The notes: generated from the sequence alone by a model not told the origin. A stretch of DNA of 64,000 nt from Arthrobacter_E sp041360795 (GCF_041360795.1 NZ_JBFUPW010000003.1:124001-188000); one strand, 5' to 3'. Shown: positions 39,212 to 48,176, counted from the first letter of the stretch. Numbers and translations are program-made.

Positions 39212-40036
39212 ATGACCGAAGCCGAAGCCTGGCGGAAGGAAGTCGGCGGATTCCTGGCCGCGCGGCGTCGTCGTGCGGTGCGCAGCGATTACGGCCTCCC
39301 GCAGGCCGGCCGTGGCAAGGACGTCGGGCTGCGCCGTGAGGAGGTCGCGTTCCTCTCCGCCATCTCGGTGACCTGGTACACGTGGCTGGAGCAGGGCCGG
39401 AAGGTCAACCCGTCGCGGGAGGTGCTCACCTCGCTGGCGACGGTGCTCCGGCTGGATCCCGCGGAGGAACGGTACCTGTTCACCCCGTTCGGATACGCCG
39501 CGCCCGCGCCGAGCCTCGGCACCGCGGAGACGACCGCCCACGTGCAGCGGCTCCTGGACGCGATCGACCCGAACCCTGCCCTGGCGCTGGAGGGCAACTG
39601 GGACATCGTGGCCTGGAACGACGCCTACAGTGCCCTGTTCCCGCGCGTCCTGGAGGTCTCCGGGCCGGACCGGAACCTGCTGCGCCTGGTCTTCACGGAC
39701 CCGGCCGTGCGCGCCCTCCTGCCCGACTGGGACCAGACGAGCGCGCAGTTCCTCGCCGAATTCCGGGCCGAGACGGGATCACGGATCGAGGACGCTCGGA
39801 AGGCCAGTCTGGTGGCGGGACTCCTGCAGTCGAGCCCGGAGTTCCGCGCGCAGTGGGAGGCGCACGGCATCCGCGGTTTCACGCCCCGGACCCGCAGCTT
39901 CAACCATCTGGACGGCAGCACCGTCACCTACGAGCACCACCAGCTGACGCTCGCGGACGCTCCGGCGCTGAAGCTGATCGTCTACACCCCGGCGCCGGAC
40001 CCTGCGACGGACGACGACGGCGCGGCCTCCCGCTGA
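39212..40036 (+). CDS. XRE/MmyB-type transcriptional regulator
   Basis: A 274-residue protein. The helix-turn-helix at residues 10-80 contains GLRREEVAFLSAISVTWYTW and LEQGR. The C-terminal MmyB-like ligand domain (LEGNWDIVAWNDAYSALFPR) is a PAS-like fold that binds fatty acids in related proteins. It is divergent from ilvD. AAAGGCGACCACC lies before the ATG. Confidence 0.85.
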   Translation: MTEAEAWRKEVGGFLAARRRRAVRSDYGLPQAGRGKDVGLRREEVAFLSAISVTWYTWLEQGRKVNPSREVLTSLATVLRLDPAEERYLFTPFGYAAPAPSLGTAETTAHVQRLLDAIDPNPALALEGNWDIVAWNDAYSALFPRVLEVSGPDRNLLRLVFTDPAVRALLPDWDQTSAQFLAEFRAETGSRIEDARKASLVAGLLQSSPEFRAQWEAHGIRGFTPRTRSFNHLDGSTVTYEHHQLTLADAPALKLIVYTPAPDPATDDDGAASR

Positions 40037-40088
40037 CCGCACGCCCCGCCCGGCGTCGCCCGGGTCAGCCGGCGTCGCCCACGCTTCC

Positions 40089-40124
40089 GTGGTCCACCCC
40101 CGGACATTTCCGTGGGCGAACCAC
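40089..40124. repeat. short degenerate palindrome, family C, copy 2
   Basis: The 15-bp arms match at 12 positions (GTGGTCCACCCCCGG). The word GTGGTTC-CCC is shared with the element at 45155. It lies between convergent genes. Confidence 0.55.
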
Positions 40125-40174
40125 AAAACCGCGGGTCGGAGCGGCACAGGCGCAGCCCCGGCCACACGGCACAG

Positions 40175-41641
40175 CTACTGCAGAGTGGCCGAGAGCCGGC
40201 AGACGTTGTCCACGTACTTTGAGAGCACGGACCGTTCCTGCCATTCCTCCAGCGTCAGTTCCCGCGAGGTGGCACGGTAGGCCTCCTGCACCTTCCGCAG
40301 CTCTGACACGATCTCCGGGCCGACCATCATGAGGGACACCTCGAAGTTCAGCGAGAAGGACCGCATGTCCATATTGCTGGACCCGAGCACGGCCACCTCG
40401 TCATCCACCGTGAAGTGCTTCGCATGCAGCACGGCGGGCGCCTTGTAGAGGAAGATCCGCACTCCGGCCTCCAGGAGGGCTTGGTAATAGGACCGCTGGG
40501 CGTGATGCACCAGGAACTGGTCGCCCTGTTCAGAGACGAAGAGCTCCACGTGAACGCCACGCTGAACGGCGGTGGTGATGGCATACAGCAGGGAGTCGTC
40601 CGGCACGAAGTACGGGCTGCAGATGGAGACCCGCTCCTGCGCGGAGTAGATCAGCGTGTTGAACAGGCGCAGGTTGTTCTCCTGGGAGAACCCGGGTCCG
40701 CTCGGCACCACCTGGGCCGGGATATGGCCGTCGACGGCCTCAGGGAGGACGATCTGCTCTTCCAGGGATTCATCCGTTTCACTCAGCCAGTCGGTGGCGA
40801 AGACGACGTTCAGGCTCGCGACCACCGGCCCTTCGACCCGGGCCATGAGCTCCACCCAGTGGCGGCCGGCCTTGCGGTGCTTGGGATTGTTGTAGGAGGG
40901 CTCCGTGAGGTTCTGCGACCCGGTGAAGGCCACCTCCCCGTCGACCACCATGATCTTCCGGTGGTTCCGGAGGTCCGGGCGGCGCCACTGCCCGGAGAAC
41001 GGCATGACGGGAAGCATGCGCCGCCAGCGGATCTGGGAATTCTTCAGACGCCGCAGCAGTCGCCGGTAGCCCCGTACCCGCAGCGTGCCGATGTGGTCGA
41101 ACAGCAGGCGGACTTCCACACCTCGTTCGGCCGCCTCCTCCAGGGCCGTGAACAGTGGTTCCGTCACCGAGTCGTACGCCATGATGTAGAACTCGACATT
41201 GACGTAGCGCTTGGCCCCGCGCGCCGCCGCCGTCATCGCCTCGATCGATTCCAGGTACCCGGGGATGAGTTCGACACGGTTCCGGGTGGTGAGCGGCTGG
41301 GCTCCGAGCCGGTGGTTGAGTTCGATCGCGGAACGCAGCCAGACCGGCAGGTGCAGCTGCTCGGACTCGCCTTCCAAGAGGGAGCTGGCCTCCCGCACCC
41401 GTCGGTTGACGTCCTCCAGCTCGCGGACGCGGCGGCCCTTGAGTCGGAAGTTTCCGAACAGCAGGAACAGGACCAGGCCGGCGTCGGGCACCAGGAAGAT
41501 GGCCAGCAGCCACGCCATGGCCGTGGTGGGACGGCGGTTGCCGGGCACCACACCGAGCAGGACGAGACGGATCACGATGTCGGCCATGACCCAGATGGTG
41601 AACCCCAACGACCACTCCTGAGGCCAGCTGTATGGCAGCAC
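40175..41641 (-). CDS. cls: cardiolipin synthase
   Basis: A 488-residue membrane enzyme that joins phosphatidylglycerol units. Two N-terminal spans precede two phospholipase D motifs: HRKIMVVDGEVAFTGSQN (near residue 228) and HAKHFTVDDEVAVLGSSN (near 410). Both HxKxxxxD sets are intact. The GTG start at 41641 has AAGGGGGAG nearby. A MADIVIRL start at residue 19 is an alternative. Confidence 0.92.
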   Translation of the reverse strand: MLPYSWPQEWSLGFTIWVMADIVIRLVLLGVVPGNRRPTTAMAWLLAIFLVPDAGLVLFLLFGNFRLKGRRVRELEDVNRRVREASSLLEGESEQLHLPVWLRSAIELNHRLGAQPLTTRNRVELIPGYLESIEAMTAAARGAKRYVNVEFYIMAYDSVTEPLFTALEEAAERGVEVRLLFDHIGTLRVRGYRRLLRRLKNSQIRWRRMLPVMPFSGQWRRPDLRNHRKIMVVDGEVAFTGSQNLTEPSYNNPKHRKAGRHWVELMARVEGPVVASLNVVFATDWLSETDESLEEQIVLPEAVDGHIPAQVVPSGPGFSQENNLRLFNTLIYSAQERVSICSPYFVPDDSLLYAITTAVQRGVHVELFVSEQGDQFLVHHAQRSYYQALLEAGVRIFLYKAPAVLHAKHFTVDDEVAVLGSSNMDMRSFSLNFEVSLMMVGPEIVSELRKVQEAYRATSRELTLEEWQERSVLSKYVDNVCRLSATLQ

Positions 41642-41749
41642 GCATCTCCCCCTTGTCGTGGTCGCGTTCCCCTCTCCGGATGGTCCCGGGCGGCCGCGGT
41701 CTCCCCTGAGAATATCCGCCCCCGGGCATTTATGGGCCGCGCTCCTCCC

Positions 41750-41810
41750 GTTGTGTGCTCAGTTGTTGCGGGTGTTCCGGCCGAACACCCACAACAACTG
41801 AGCACGCAAC
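41750..41810. repeat. long palindrome, family G
   Basis: The 28-bp arms match at 26 positions, starting GTTGTGTGCTCAGTTGTTG, with a 5-nt loop. It lies between divergent cls and pabC. Confidence 0.85.
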
Positions 41811-41870
41811 ACCGAACAGGTGACGATGGACTCGCGCTCTGCCACGGGACGGCGGCTCTAAGCTTGTCCC

Positions 41871-42794
41871 ATGACTTCGACGTCCCCCAGCACCGTGCTC
41901 GTGTTCCTCGATCCCGCCTTCCCGCAGGGCCGCGTGGCGGATGCCTCCGTGCCCCAGCTGATGGCCACGGACCTGGGCGCGACCCGCGGTGACGGCGTCT
42001 TCGAGTCGCTCCTCGTGCTCGACGGCAAACTCCGCAAGCTCCCCGCGCACCTGGCCCGCCTGGCCGGGTCCGCCGCCGCCCTGGACCTCACGATCAGCGA
42101 AGAGGACACCTGGCGGGCGGCGATCGGCACGGCCGTCGACGAATACCTGGAGACGCACCCCGGCGTGGACGAGTTCGTCGTGAAACTGCTCGTGACGCGG
42201 GGTGTCGAGGGCGCGGAAGCCCCCACCGAGTGGGTGCAGGCCAGCCCGGCCCCCGCCCTCGGCAAGAAGCAGCGCGTGGAGGGGATCGACGTCGTGCTGC
42301 TGGACCGCGGCTACGACAGCGATCTGGCCGAGCGCGCCCCGTGGCTCCTGCTCGGCGCGAAGACCCTCAGCTACGCCGTGAACATGGCCGCTCTGCGGCA
42401 CGCGCATTCGCTCGGCGCGGATGACGTGATCTTCACGTCCGCGGACGGCCGGGTGCTGGAAGGCCCGACCTCCACCGTGCTGCTCGCGCACCGTGAGGTG
42501 AACGACGACGGCTCGGTCACCAAGCGCCTCGTCACGCCGCAGCTGGACGCCGGGATCCTCCCGGGCACCTCGCAGGGCGCCCTGTTCACCGCGGCGAAGG
42601 AGGCGGGCTGGGAACTCGGCTACGGGCCGCTCGAGCCGGAGGACCTGTTCGACGCCGATGCGGTGTGGCTGATCTCCTCAATCCGGCTGATCGCACCGGT
42701 CAAGCACCTCGACGGCAAGACGATCGGCTCCGATCCGGCCGTGGCCGCCGAACTCACCGAGGAGCTGAACCGCCTGTTCGCGGGCATCGAGTAA
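41871..42794 (+). CDS. pabC: aminodeoxychorismate lyase, class IV aminotransferase
   Basis: A 307-residue PLP enzyme. The catalytic Lys is in LLGAKTLSYAVNMAAL. RGDGVFESLLV and EGPTSTVLL are typical class IV motifs. It splits aminodeoxychorismate to p-aminobenzoate and pyruvate; a D-amino acid or branched-chain aminotransferase is possible on sequence alone. A PabB fusion is encoded 5 kb upstream, which supports folate synthesis. The ATG at 41871 follows TAAGCT by 6 nt, with no Shine-Dalgarno. Confidence 0.82.
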   Translation: MTSTSPSTVLVFLDPAFPQGRVADASVPQLMATDLGATRGDGVFESLLVLDGKLRKLPAHLARLAGSAAALDLTISEEDTWRAAIGTAVDEYLETHPGVDEFVVKLLVTRGVEGAEAPTEWVQASPAPALGKKQRVEGIDVVLLDRGYDSDLAERAPWLLLGAKTLSYAVNMAALRHAHSLGADDVIFTSADGRVLEGPTSTVLLAHREVNDDGSVTKRLVTPQLDAGILPGTSQGALFTAAKEAGWELGYGPLEPEDLFDADAVWLISSIRLIAPVKHLDGKTIGSDPAVAAELTEELNRLFAGIE

Positions 42795-42821
42795 GCGGGT
42801 TCGCGCGGCCGCGGCCGCACC

Positions 42822-43361
42822 CTAAAGCTCCGCCGCCATGACCACGCGCGGCCAGCGGTCGAGGCCATGGGCGGCTTCCTCGGCCACCTTGACCTGGAGT
42901 TCCGGACCCCACTCGGCCTCCGGCAGCACGGTGAACCCGAGCCGGGCGTAGTAGGCCGCGTTCCAGGGGATCTCACGGAACGTGGTCAGGGTCGTCCGCC
43001 CCATCCCGCGCTCCCGGGCGACGGCGCGGACGTGCCCCAGAAGCCGCGCGCCCAGCCCCTGCCGGCCATGTCGCGGGTCGACGCTGAGCTGTTCCAGGTG
43101 GGCGGCCCCGTCCACCACCTCGCCGACGGCGTAGCCGGCCACTTCGGCGGCGCCTTGCCCGCCGGGGACCAACGCCGAGCCGCCGAGGGGCACGGTCAGC
43201 ACCCACGCCCAACCGGCCGCCGCGAAGGTGGCCAGTTCGGCGTCGCTGAAGGGTTCGTCGTCGGCGATCGAGGCCATCCCGGCCTGCCGGAAGAGCTCTC
43301 CGGCGGCACGTTCCAGGTCCTGGACGGCACGGAAATCGGCGGTGGTCATGGCGCGGATCAT
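42822..43361 (-). CDS. GNAT-family acetyltransferase
   Basis: A 179-residue protein. LEQLSVDPRHGRQGLGARLL carries the acetyl-CoA loop (R-x-x-G-x-G), and YYARLGFTVL is the final strand pair. The substrate is unknown. The start is the ATG at 43361; the ATG at 43349 is an alternative, and neither has a strong ribosome site. The open frame runs far upstream but is unlike coding sequence there. Confidence 0.85.
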   Translation of the reverse strand: MIRAMTTADFRAVQDLERAAGELFRQAGMASIADDEPFSDAELATFAAAGWAWVLTVPLGGSALVPGGQGAAEVAGYAVGEVVDGAAHLEQLSVDPRHGRQGLGARLLGHVRAVARERGMGRTTLTTFREIPWNAAYYARLGFTVLPEAEWGPELQVKVAEEAAHGLDRWPRVVMAAEL

Positions 43362-43502
43362 CGCTCCAGTCAACCATTCCCCGGATTGCGCCGCATGACC
43401 CGGGATGAACGCCGGTGACGAATTGTGCCGCCCGATGAGTGCTCTCGTTGACCTTGGATGACGGCCGCCGCAGACTTCCAGGAGAACAAGGAGGACGAAC
43501 AG

Positions 43503-43991
43503 GTGGAGAGCATCCGGCAGCTCGAGGAATGGCAGGGCCTGCGCGGCATCAACAGGGTCTGGGAGTTCGACGCGCCCGTCGAGACCGTGTTCCGCGCACA
43601 CACCGACCCGCTCTGGCTCGCCCGCTGGCTGGTGCCGGAAGGCGTCGAGCTGCGGTTCCGCCGCTGGGATGCCCGCACGGGCGGATCCTGGAGCTACTCC
43701 GTGGGCGCCGGTGGCGACGACTGGACCTTCTACGGCTCCTTCCACGAGGTCTCCGAGCCGTGGCGCATCGTGCAGACCGTGGAGGCGGAGGCCGACTCGC
43801 ACGGCCCCGTCCTCGAAGTCCTCGACTTCCTCGAACTGCCCGGCGGCGGCTGCCGCCTCGAGGCCATCGCCATGTTCACCTCGCCCGCCGCTCGCGAAGA
43901 GGTCGGCGGCTCGGACGACGACGGCGGCCTGGCCCGCCTGACCGACCTCCTCTCCGAGCTGGGCGCCTTCTCCACCCCGCTGCCGCAGTAG
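43503..43991 (+). CDS. SRPBCC/AHSA1-domain protein
   Basis: A 162-residue START-like protein. VWEFDAPVETVFRAHTDP, DARTGGSWSY and FYGSFHEVSEPWRIVQT follow the activator-of-Hsp90-homologue pattern. It probably binds a small hydrophobic ligand. I chose the GTG at 43503, since AAGGAGGACGAACAG lies just before it. An in-frame ATG at 43458 has no ribosome site. Confidence 0.82.
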   Translation: MESIRQLEEWQGLRGINRVWEFDAPVETVFRAHTDPLWLARWLVPEGVELRFRRWDARTGGSWSYSVGAGGDDWTFYGSFHEVSEPWRIVQTVEAEADSHGPVLEVLDFLELPGGGCRLEAIAMFTSPAAREEVGGSDDDGGLARLTDLLSELGAFSTPLPQ

Positions 43992-44203
43992 GGTCACGCG
44001 ACCTCTGACCCCGCACACGGCCCGGCGAACCCGCGCCCGAATCCTTTCTTCGTCATCTGCCGTCGCATCCGGAATGCCGTCGTCGCGGGTCCCGTTGCAC
44101 GGGGCATCAGTACGAACAGCATCAAGGAGAACAGTGCGCCGGACCGGCCCCTCACGCGAGTGGTAACCGGGACGACGCCGACAGCGCAAAGCGAGGAATC
44201 ACC

Positions 44204-45115
44204 ATGACACGTGCAGTGCGGTATGAAGAGTTCGGCGGACCCGAGGTCCTCCAGCTGGTCGCAGGCGAGGTGCCCCAGCCGGGCCCGGGCGAGGTCCGGG
44301 TCCGCGTCGCGGCCGCCGGTCTGAACCCAGTGGACTTCAAGATCTTCCACGGCGGCCCCGCAGCGGAGGCGTTCGGCGGAGCTCCCGGCTCCGGCGTCGG
44401 CAACGACTTCGCCGGCGAAATCGACGAACTCGGCGAGGGCGTCACGGACTTCGCCGTGGGTGACCGGGTGTTCGGCGGCAAGCGGCACGAGGCGGTGGCG
44501 GACTTCGTCCTGGTCCTCGCGAGCGGACTGCACCGCACTCCCGACGGGCTCTCGGATGAGCTGGCCGCGACCTTGGACATCGCCGGACGGACCGCGGCCG
44601 CCGCGATCGACCAGTTGAAGCTGACGCCGGAGGACACCGTGCTGATCGGCGGGGCCGCGGGTGGCGTGGGCGTTCTCGCCACGCAGCTCGCCGTCGCGAC
44701 CGGAGCCACGGTGATCGGCACCGCGTCCGAACGCAATCACGAGTTCCTCCGGGAGCTCGGCGCCCTGCCCGTCACGTACGGCGCGGGCCTGGCCGAGCGC
44801 GTCGCGGAGATCGGCACGCCCACCGCCGCAGCTGACCTCAACGGCGCCGAGGTGATCACCGTGGCTCAGGGCTTCGGTGTCCCCGCGGAGCGCATCACGG
44901 CGATCGCCGCGCACGGCCATCCGGATGGCGGATTCACCGCGACCGGTGGCGGGGATGCCGGCCCGGGCGCGCTGGAGCGCATCGCGGCGGGCCTCGCCGA
45001 CGGTTCCCTCGTGCTGCCGCTCGAAGCGACCTTCCCCGTGGAACAGGTGGCGGACGCCTACCGGCTCCTGGAGGAGGGCCACGTCCGCGGCAAGGTCGTG
45101 GTCACGCTCGACTGA
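44204..45115 (+). CDS. NADPH:quinone oxidoreductase-like protein
   Basis: A 303-residue medium-chain reductase without zinc ligands. VRYEEFGGPEVLQLV at the start, VRVAAAGLNPVDFKI and GGAAGGVGVLATQLA (NADPH site) are the quinone-reductase pattern. It reduces quinones or enones. GAGGAATCACC precedes the ATG. The 212 bp upstream hold no gene. Palindrome C1 starts 40 bp after the stop. Confidence 0.9.
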   Translation: MTRAVRYEEFGGPEVLQLVAGEVPQPGPGEVRVRVAAAGLNPVDFKIFHGGPAAEAFGGAPGSGVGNDFAGEIDELGEGVTDFAVGDRVFGGKRHEAVADFVLVLASGLHRTPDGLSDELAATLDIAGRTAAAAIDQLKLTPEDTVLIGGAAGGVGVLATQLAVATGATVIGTASERNHEFLRELGALPVTYGAGLAERVAEIGTPTAAADLNGAEVITVAQGFGVPAERITAIAAHGHPDGGFTATGGGDAGPGALERIAAGLADGSLVLPLEATFPVEQVADAYRLLEEGHVRGKVVVTLD

Positions 45116-45154
45116 CGGGCTCAGCGGCGGGCCCGGCAGGTTCCCGAGCTTCCA

Positions 45155-45212
45155 CCCCCGGAAACGTGGTTCACCCCCTGAAATTTCCCGGGGTGAACCA
45201 CGTTTCCGGGGG
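45155..45212. repeat. long palindrome, family C, copy 1
   Basis: The 23-bp arms (45155-45177 and 45190-45212) match perfectly, with a 12-nt loop. The arm starts CCCCCGGAAACGTGGTTCAC. It lies 40 bp after the oxidoreductase stop codon and could act as its terminator. Confidence 0.85.
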
Positions 45213-45309
45213 CGATTCCGTCAGCACTGCCGGCCCGGTTCATGACACAAGATGAAGCCTCCCGTCACACTTCTCTCCGGGGCCTGGTGCTAGATTTTTT
45301 GCAGAGTAA

Positions 45310-45385
45310 CGAGTACCGGTGACAAGCCCTGACTGACCGGTCGGCAACCCTCCAGACGCGGCGGGGTGCCTCAGGTGACTACTCG
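45310..45385 (+). promoter_or_regulatory. SAM-IV-type riboswitch
   Basis: The region reads CGAGTA (45310-45315), then GTGACAAGCCC, CCGGTCGGCAACCCTCCA, GCGGCGGGGTGCC, AGGTGAC and TACTCG (45380-45385). The ends pair to make P1, and the middle matches the SAM-IV aptamer core (GCAACCCTCC and GGGTGCC). A TAGATT box at 45291-45296 is a plausible -10. It lies 36 bp before a sulfur-metabolism operon. High S-adenosylmethionine should turn the operon off. No clear intrinsic terminator follows, so control may be translational. Confidence 0.85.
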
Positions 45386-45420
45386 GCATGTGTCAACTGC
45401 AAGCGCGAAGGAGCCCCCAC

Positions 45421-45930
45421 TTGCCTGCCCGCAAAGAACCCACGTCCGCCACTGCCGGAACCGCCGGCGCCGCCAAGGTCACGACTCCCCGGAGCACCCC
45501 GGCCAAGCCCGCCACCCGGGCTCCGCGCACCACGAAGGCTGCGGCCGCCACACCGGCAGCCGCCAAGGCCTCTCCTGCGAAGGCCGCCACGACGACGGCG
45601 ACCGCCCCCGCCGGTGAGCAGGCCACTGCCGCTGCGCCCGGCGTCGCGCCCCAGGCCGAACCCACGACGGCGCCTGCCGCTGCGCCCGCCCTCCTGCCCT
45701 ACCGCCTGCTGACCGGCCCGGACACCCGCGAATTCTGCGAACGGGTCTCGGCTGCCCTGGCCGACGGGTACATCCTCTACGGCAGCCCGTCCGTGACCTT
45801 CAACGGTGAGACGGTGATCGCGGCCCAGGCCGTCGTCCTGCCGTACGCGCCGCCCGCGCCGCCGGCCCCGGTCGTCGACCCGTACGCCGTCCCCGCCACC
45901 GGCTTCGCCCCCTACGGCGGTGCCCTGTGA
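45421..45930 (+). CDS. Ala/Lys-rich protein with DUF1737 domain
   Basis: A 169-residue protein. The N-terminal 95 residues are Ala, Thr, Pro and Lys repeats of low complexity. Residues about 97-143 (YRLLTGPDTREFCERVSAAL, then GYILYGSPSVTFNGE) form a DUF1737 domain, and the tail is Pro/Val-rich. The role is unknown. The TTG at 45421 has GAAGGAGCCCCC before it; an in-frame ATG at 45388 is close to the riboswitch. It overlaps the rhodanese start by four bases. Confidence 0.75.
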   Translation: MPARKEPTSATAGTAGAAKVTTPRSTPAKPATRAPRTTKAAAATPAAAKASPAKAATTTATAPAGEQATAAAPGVAPQAEPTTAPAAAPALLPYRLLTGPDTREFCERVSAALADGYILYGSPSVTFNGETVIAAQAVVLPYAPPAPPAPVVDPYAVPATGFAPYGGAL

Positions 45931-46328
45931 GCTACGCGGGCGACCTGACGCCACAGCAGGCGTGGGACAAACTCAAGGACGGCGCCGTCCTCGTGGACGT
46001 GCGCACCGAGGCGGAGTGGGCGCACATCGGCCGCCCGAAGACCCCGTCCGGCGACCCCTTGTTCATCCAGTGGAACCTGGCCGGCGGCGTGCCGAACCAG
46101 GGGTTCCTCGCGGAGCTCGCCGAGCAGGCCCCGGAGGCCGGCACCGCGGACCTCGTGTTCCTGTGCCGTTCCGGACAGCGGTCGATCGCCGCGGCGGAAG
46201 CCGCGACGGCGGCGGGCTGGTCCTCGTACAACGTCCTGGAAGGCTTCGAGGGCGTCCCGGACCGGTTCGGGGAGCGCACCGTGAACGGCTGGAAGAACAG
46301 CGGCCTACCGACCACCATCGGAGCGTGA
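45927..46328 (+). CDS. rhodanese-like sulfurtransferase
   Basis: A 133-residue single-domain rhodanese. LVFLCRSGQRSIAAAEAATA contains the active-site Cys with the C-R-S-G-Q-R loop, and VLVDVRTEAEW is the family start. It carries sulfur as a persulfide. The GTG at 45927 overlaps the previous stop (GTGA), so translation is coupled. It lies between the DUF1737 gene and metZ under the same riboswitch. Confidence 0.92.
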   Translation: MSYAGDLTPQQAWDKLKDGAVLVDVRTEAEWAHIGRPKTPSGDPLFIQWNLAGGVPNQGFLAELAEQAPEAGTADLVFLCRSGQRSIAAAEAATAAGWSSYNVLEGFEGVPDRFGERTVNGWKNSGLPTTIGA

Positions 46329-46331
46329 GAC

Positions 46332-47537
46332 ATGGCGTTCAATCCTGAGGCCGCGTCCTGGTCGCCGGCAACGCAGGCCGTCCGGGGCGGGCTGGACCGC
46401 ACCGGCTTCTACGAAACCTCCGAGGCGCTGTTCCTGAACTCGGGCTTCGTCTACGACTCGGCCGAGGCCGCCGAACGAGCCTTCACCGGTGAGGACGAGC
46501 GCTTCGTCTACTCCCGTTACGGCAATCCGACCGTCGCCACCTTCCAGGAGCGGCTACGGCTGCTCGAAGGCACCGAGGCGTGCTTTGCGACGGCGTCCGG
46601 CATGTCCGCGGTGTTCACGGCCCTCGGCGCGCTGCTCGCCGCCGGAGACCGCGTGGTCGCGGCGCGGTCGCTCTTCGGATCCTGCTTCGTGATCCTGAAC
46701 GAGATCCTGCCGCGCTGGGGCGTCGAAACGGTGTTCGTGGACGGACCCGATCTGGAACAGTGGCGCGAGGCCCTGTCCGTGCCGACGCAGGCGGTGTTCT
46801 TCGAATCGCCGTCGAACCCGATGCAGGAGATCATCGACATCGCCGCCGTCAGCGAGCTCGCGCACGCCGCGGGCGCCACCGTGGTGGCCGACAACGTCTT
46901 CGCCACCCCCATGCTGCAGCGCTGCACGGATCTGGGGGCCGACGTCGTCGTGTACTCCGGGACCAAGCACATCGACGGGCAGGGGCGCGTCATGGGCGGC
47001 GCGATCCTCGGGACCAAGGAGTTCATCGACGGGCCGGTGAAGAACCTCATGCGGCATACGGGGCCGTCGCTGTCGAGCTTCAACGCCTGGGTGCTCACGA
47101 AGGGTCTGGAGACGCTGGACATGCGCGTGCGGCACTCGTCCGCCTCCGCCCTGAAGCTGGCAGAATGGCTCGAGCGGCAGCCCGGGGTGAACTGGGTGAA
47201 GTACCCGCTGCTGCCCTCGCACCCGCAGTTCGAGCTGGCGAAACAGCAGATGAGCGCGGGCGGCACCGTGCTGACGTTCGAGCTCGCGCCGCTTCCCGGC
47301 GGCACGGCCAAGGACGCCGCGTTCCAGCTGCTCAACGGCCTGCGCGTGGTGGACATCTCGAACAACCTGGGCGACTCCAAGAGCCTCATCACGCACCCCG
47401 CGACGACGACGCACCGCGCCATGGGCCCGGAAGGCCGGGCCTCGATCGGGCTGGGTGACGGCGTGGTGCGCTTGTCTGTCGGGCTGGAGGATGTGGACGA
47501 CCTGATCCGCGACTTCGAGCAGGCGCTGGCGGGCTGA
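46332..47537 (+). CDS. metZ: O-succinylhomoserine sulfhydrylase
   Basis: A 401-residue PLP enzyme of the Cys/Met metabolism family that makes homocysteine from an activated homoserine and sulfide. The PLP Lys is in VVYSGTKHIDGQGRVMGG. SRYGNPTVATFQERL and ASGMSAVFTALGALL are family motifs. A metB-type synthase is the alternative; the sequence is nearer MetZ. It lies 3 bp after the rhodanese gene. The SAM riboswitch upstream fits. Confidence 0.9.
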   Translation: MAFNPEAASWSPATQAVRGGLDRTGFYETSEALFLNSGFVYDSAEAAERAFTGEDERFVYSRYGNPTVATFQERLRLLEGTEACFATASGMSAVFTALGALLAAGDRVVAARSLFGSCFVILNEILPRWGVETVFVDGPDLEQWREALSVPTQAVFFESPSNPMQEIIDIAAVSELAHAAGATVVADNVFATPMLQRCTDLGADVVVYSGTKHIDGQGRVMGGAILGTKEFIDGPVKNLMRHTGPSLSSFNAWVLTKGLETLDMRVRHSSASALKLAEWLERQPGVNWVKYPLLPSHPQFELAKQQMSAGGTVLTFELAPLPGGTAKDAAFQLLNGLRVVDISNNLGDSKSLITHPATTTHRAMGPEGRASIGLGDGVVRLSVGLEDVDDLIRDFEQALAG

Positions 47538-47596
47538 GCGCCTCGAACGGGCCACTCACTCATCTGTGACCCACGCGTGCTATAACGGCTCCGCTC

Positions 47597-47638
47597 ATGG
47601 GGAGCGCTCCATGGGTACCCCTCCCCATCGACGGTTCG
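47597..47638 (+). promoter_or_regulatory. WXG100 promoter element, site 1
   Basis: ATGGGGAGCGCTCC is followed by a 10-nt insert, then CTCCCCATCGACGGTTCGT. The block CCCATCGACGG occurs 16 nt before GGATAGCTT, which includes a -10-like box, as at site 3. It lies 114 bp before the ATG at 47711. Confidence 0.6.
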
Positions 47639-47710
47639 TGCGCGGTCCGGATAGCTTTGAGTCAACAGAAACCGGGCAGGCCGGGTTCACCACGAGCAAG
47701 GAGTAAGACA

Positions 47711-47974
47711 ATGGCAGTTTGGGGTGCAGACGTCCAGCAGCTTCGCGCACTGGGTAAGAAGCTCGAAGCAGGCGCACAGACCATCGACGAGCAGCGCAAC
47801 CAGCTCACCAGCGCACTCAACGGCGTCCAGTGGATGGGCCCGGACGCGGACAAGTTCAAGAACGAATGGCAGTCCCAGCACGTCCCGGCCCTGAACAAGG
47901 TCGCCGAAGCACTGCGCACCGCCGGCAAGAACGCCGCCAAGAACGCCCAGGAACAGGAAACCGCTTCCCACTAA
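47711..47974 (+). CDS. WXG100-family protein
   Basis: An 87-residue protein of the ESX/type VII secretion family: two helices joined at QWMGPDA (W-x-G). It starts MAVWGADVQQLR and ends NAQEQETASH. The usual C-terminal export signal YxxxD/E is absent. No type VII ATPase lies in the window, so the exporter, if any, is elsewhere. AAGGAGTAAGACA precedes the ATG. An identical copy is at 52631 and a paralogue at 48279. Confidence 0.9.
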   Translation: MAVWGADVQQLRALGKKLEAGAQTIDEQRNQLTSALNGVQWMGPDADKFKNEWQSQHVPALNKVAEALRTAGKNAAKNAQEQETASH

Positions 47975-48018
47975 GCGGCCCACCCCACCCATGGTGGGGG
48001 AACCTGGACCCACACCCA

Positions 48019-48060
48019 CGGCGGGCACCCCACACACGGGGAGCCCGCCGTCGGGCATTT
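48019..48060 (+). terminator. terminator of the first WXG100 gene
   Basis: CGGCGGGC and GCCCGCCG pair around an inner CCCC/GGGG stem, followed by GTCGGGCATTT. It is inside the 366-bp repeat. A second hairpin (CCCCACC/GGTGGGG) lies just upstream. Confidence 0.75.
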
Positions 48061-48089
48061 AAAACACCCACCCCCCACATCCGCCCCCA

Positions 48090-48152
48090 CCGCGAGAGAA
48101 CAGCTCACGCCCCCAAAACCCCACCATGAGGGCACCAACTACTCCTTCGCGG
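48090..48152. repeat. palindrome, family A, copy 1
   Basis: Arms starting CCGCGAGAGAACAG and ending CTCCTTCGCGG. The match is imperfect. The word CGCGAGGGAACAG is shared with elements at 48550, 58603 and 60253. Confidence 0.65.
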
Positions 48153-48176
48153 AGTCGAGCGAGGAAGGGGCGCCGC

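Larger units (their letters stand above)
47698..48063 (+). repeat. 366-bp perfect direct repeat, copy 1
   Basis: Identical at every base to 52618-52983. It contains the ribosome site, the whole WXG100 gene and its terminator hairpin. The identity begins at AAGGAGTAAG and ends just after the terminator. Perfect identity, third positions included, means recent duplication or gene conversion. Confidence 0.95.
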
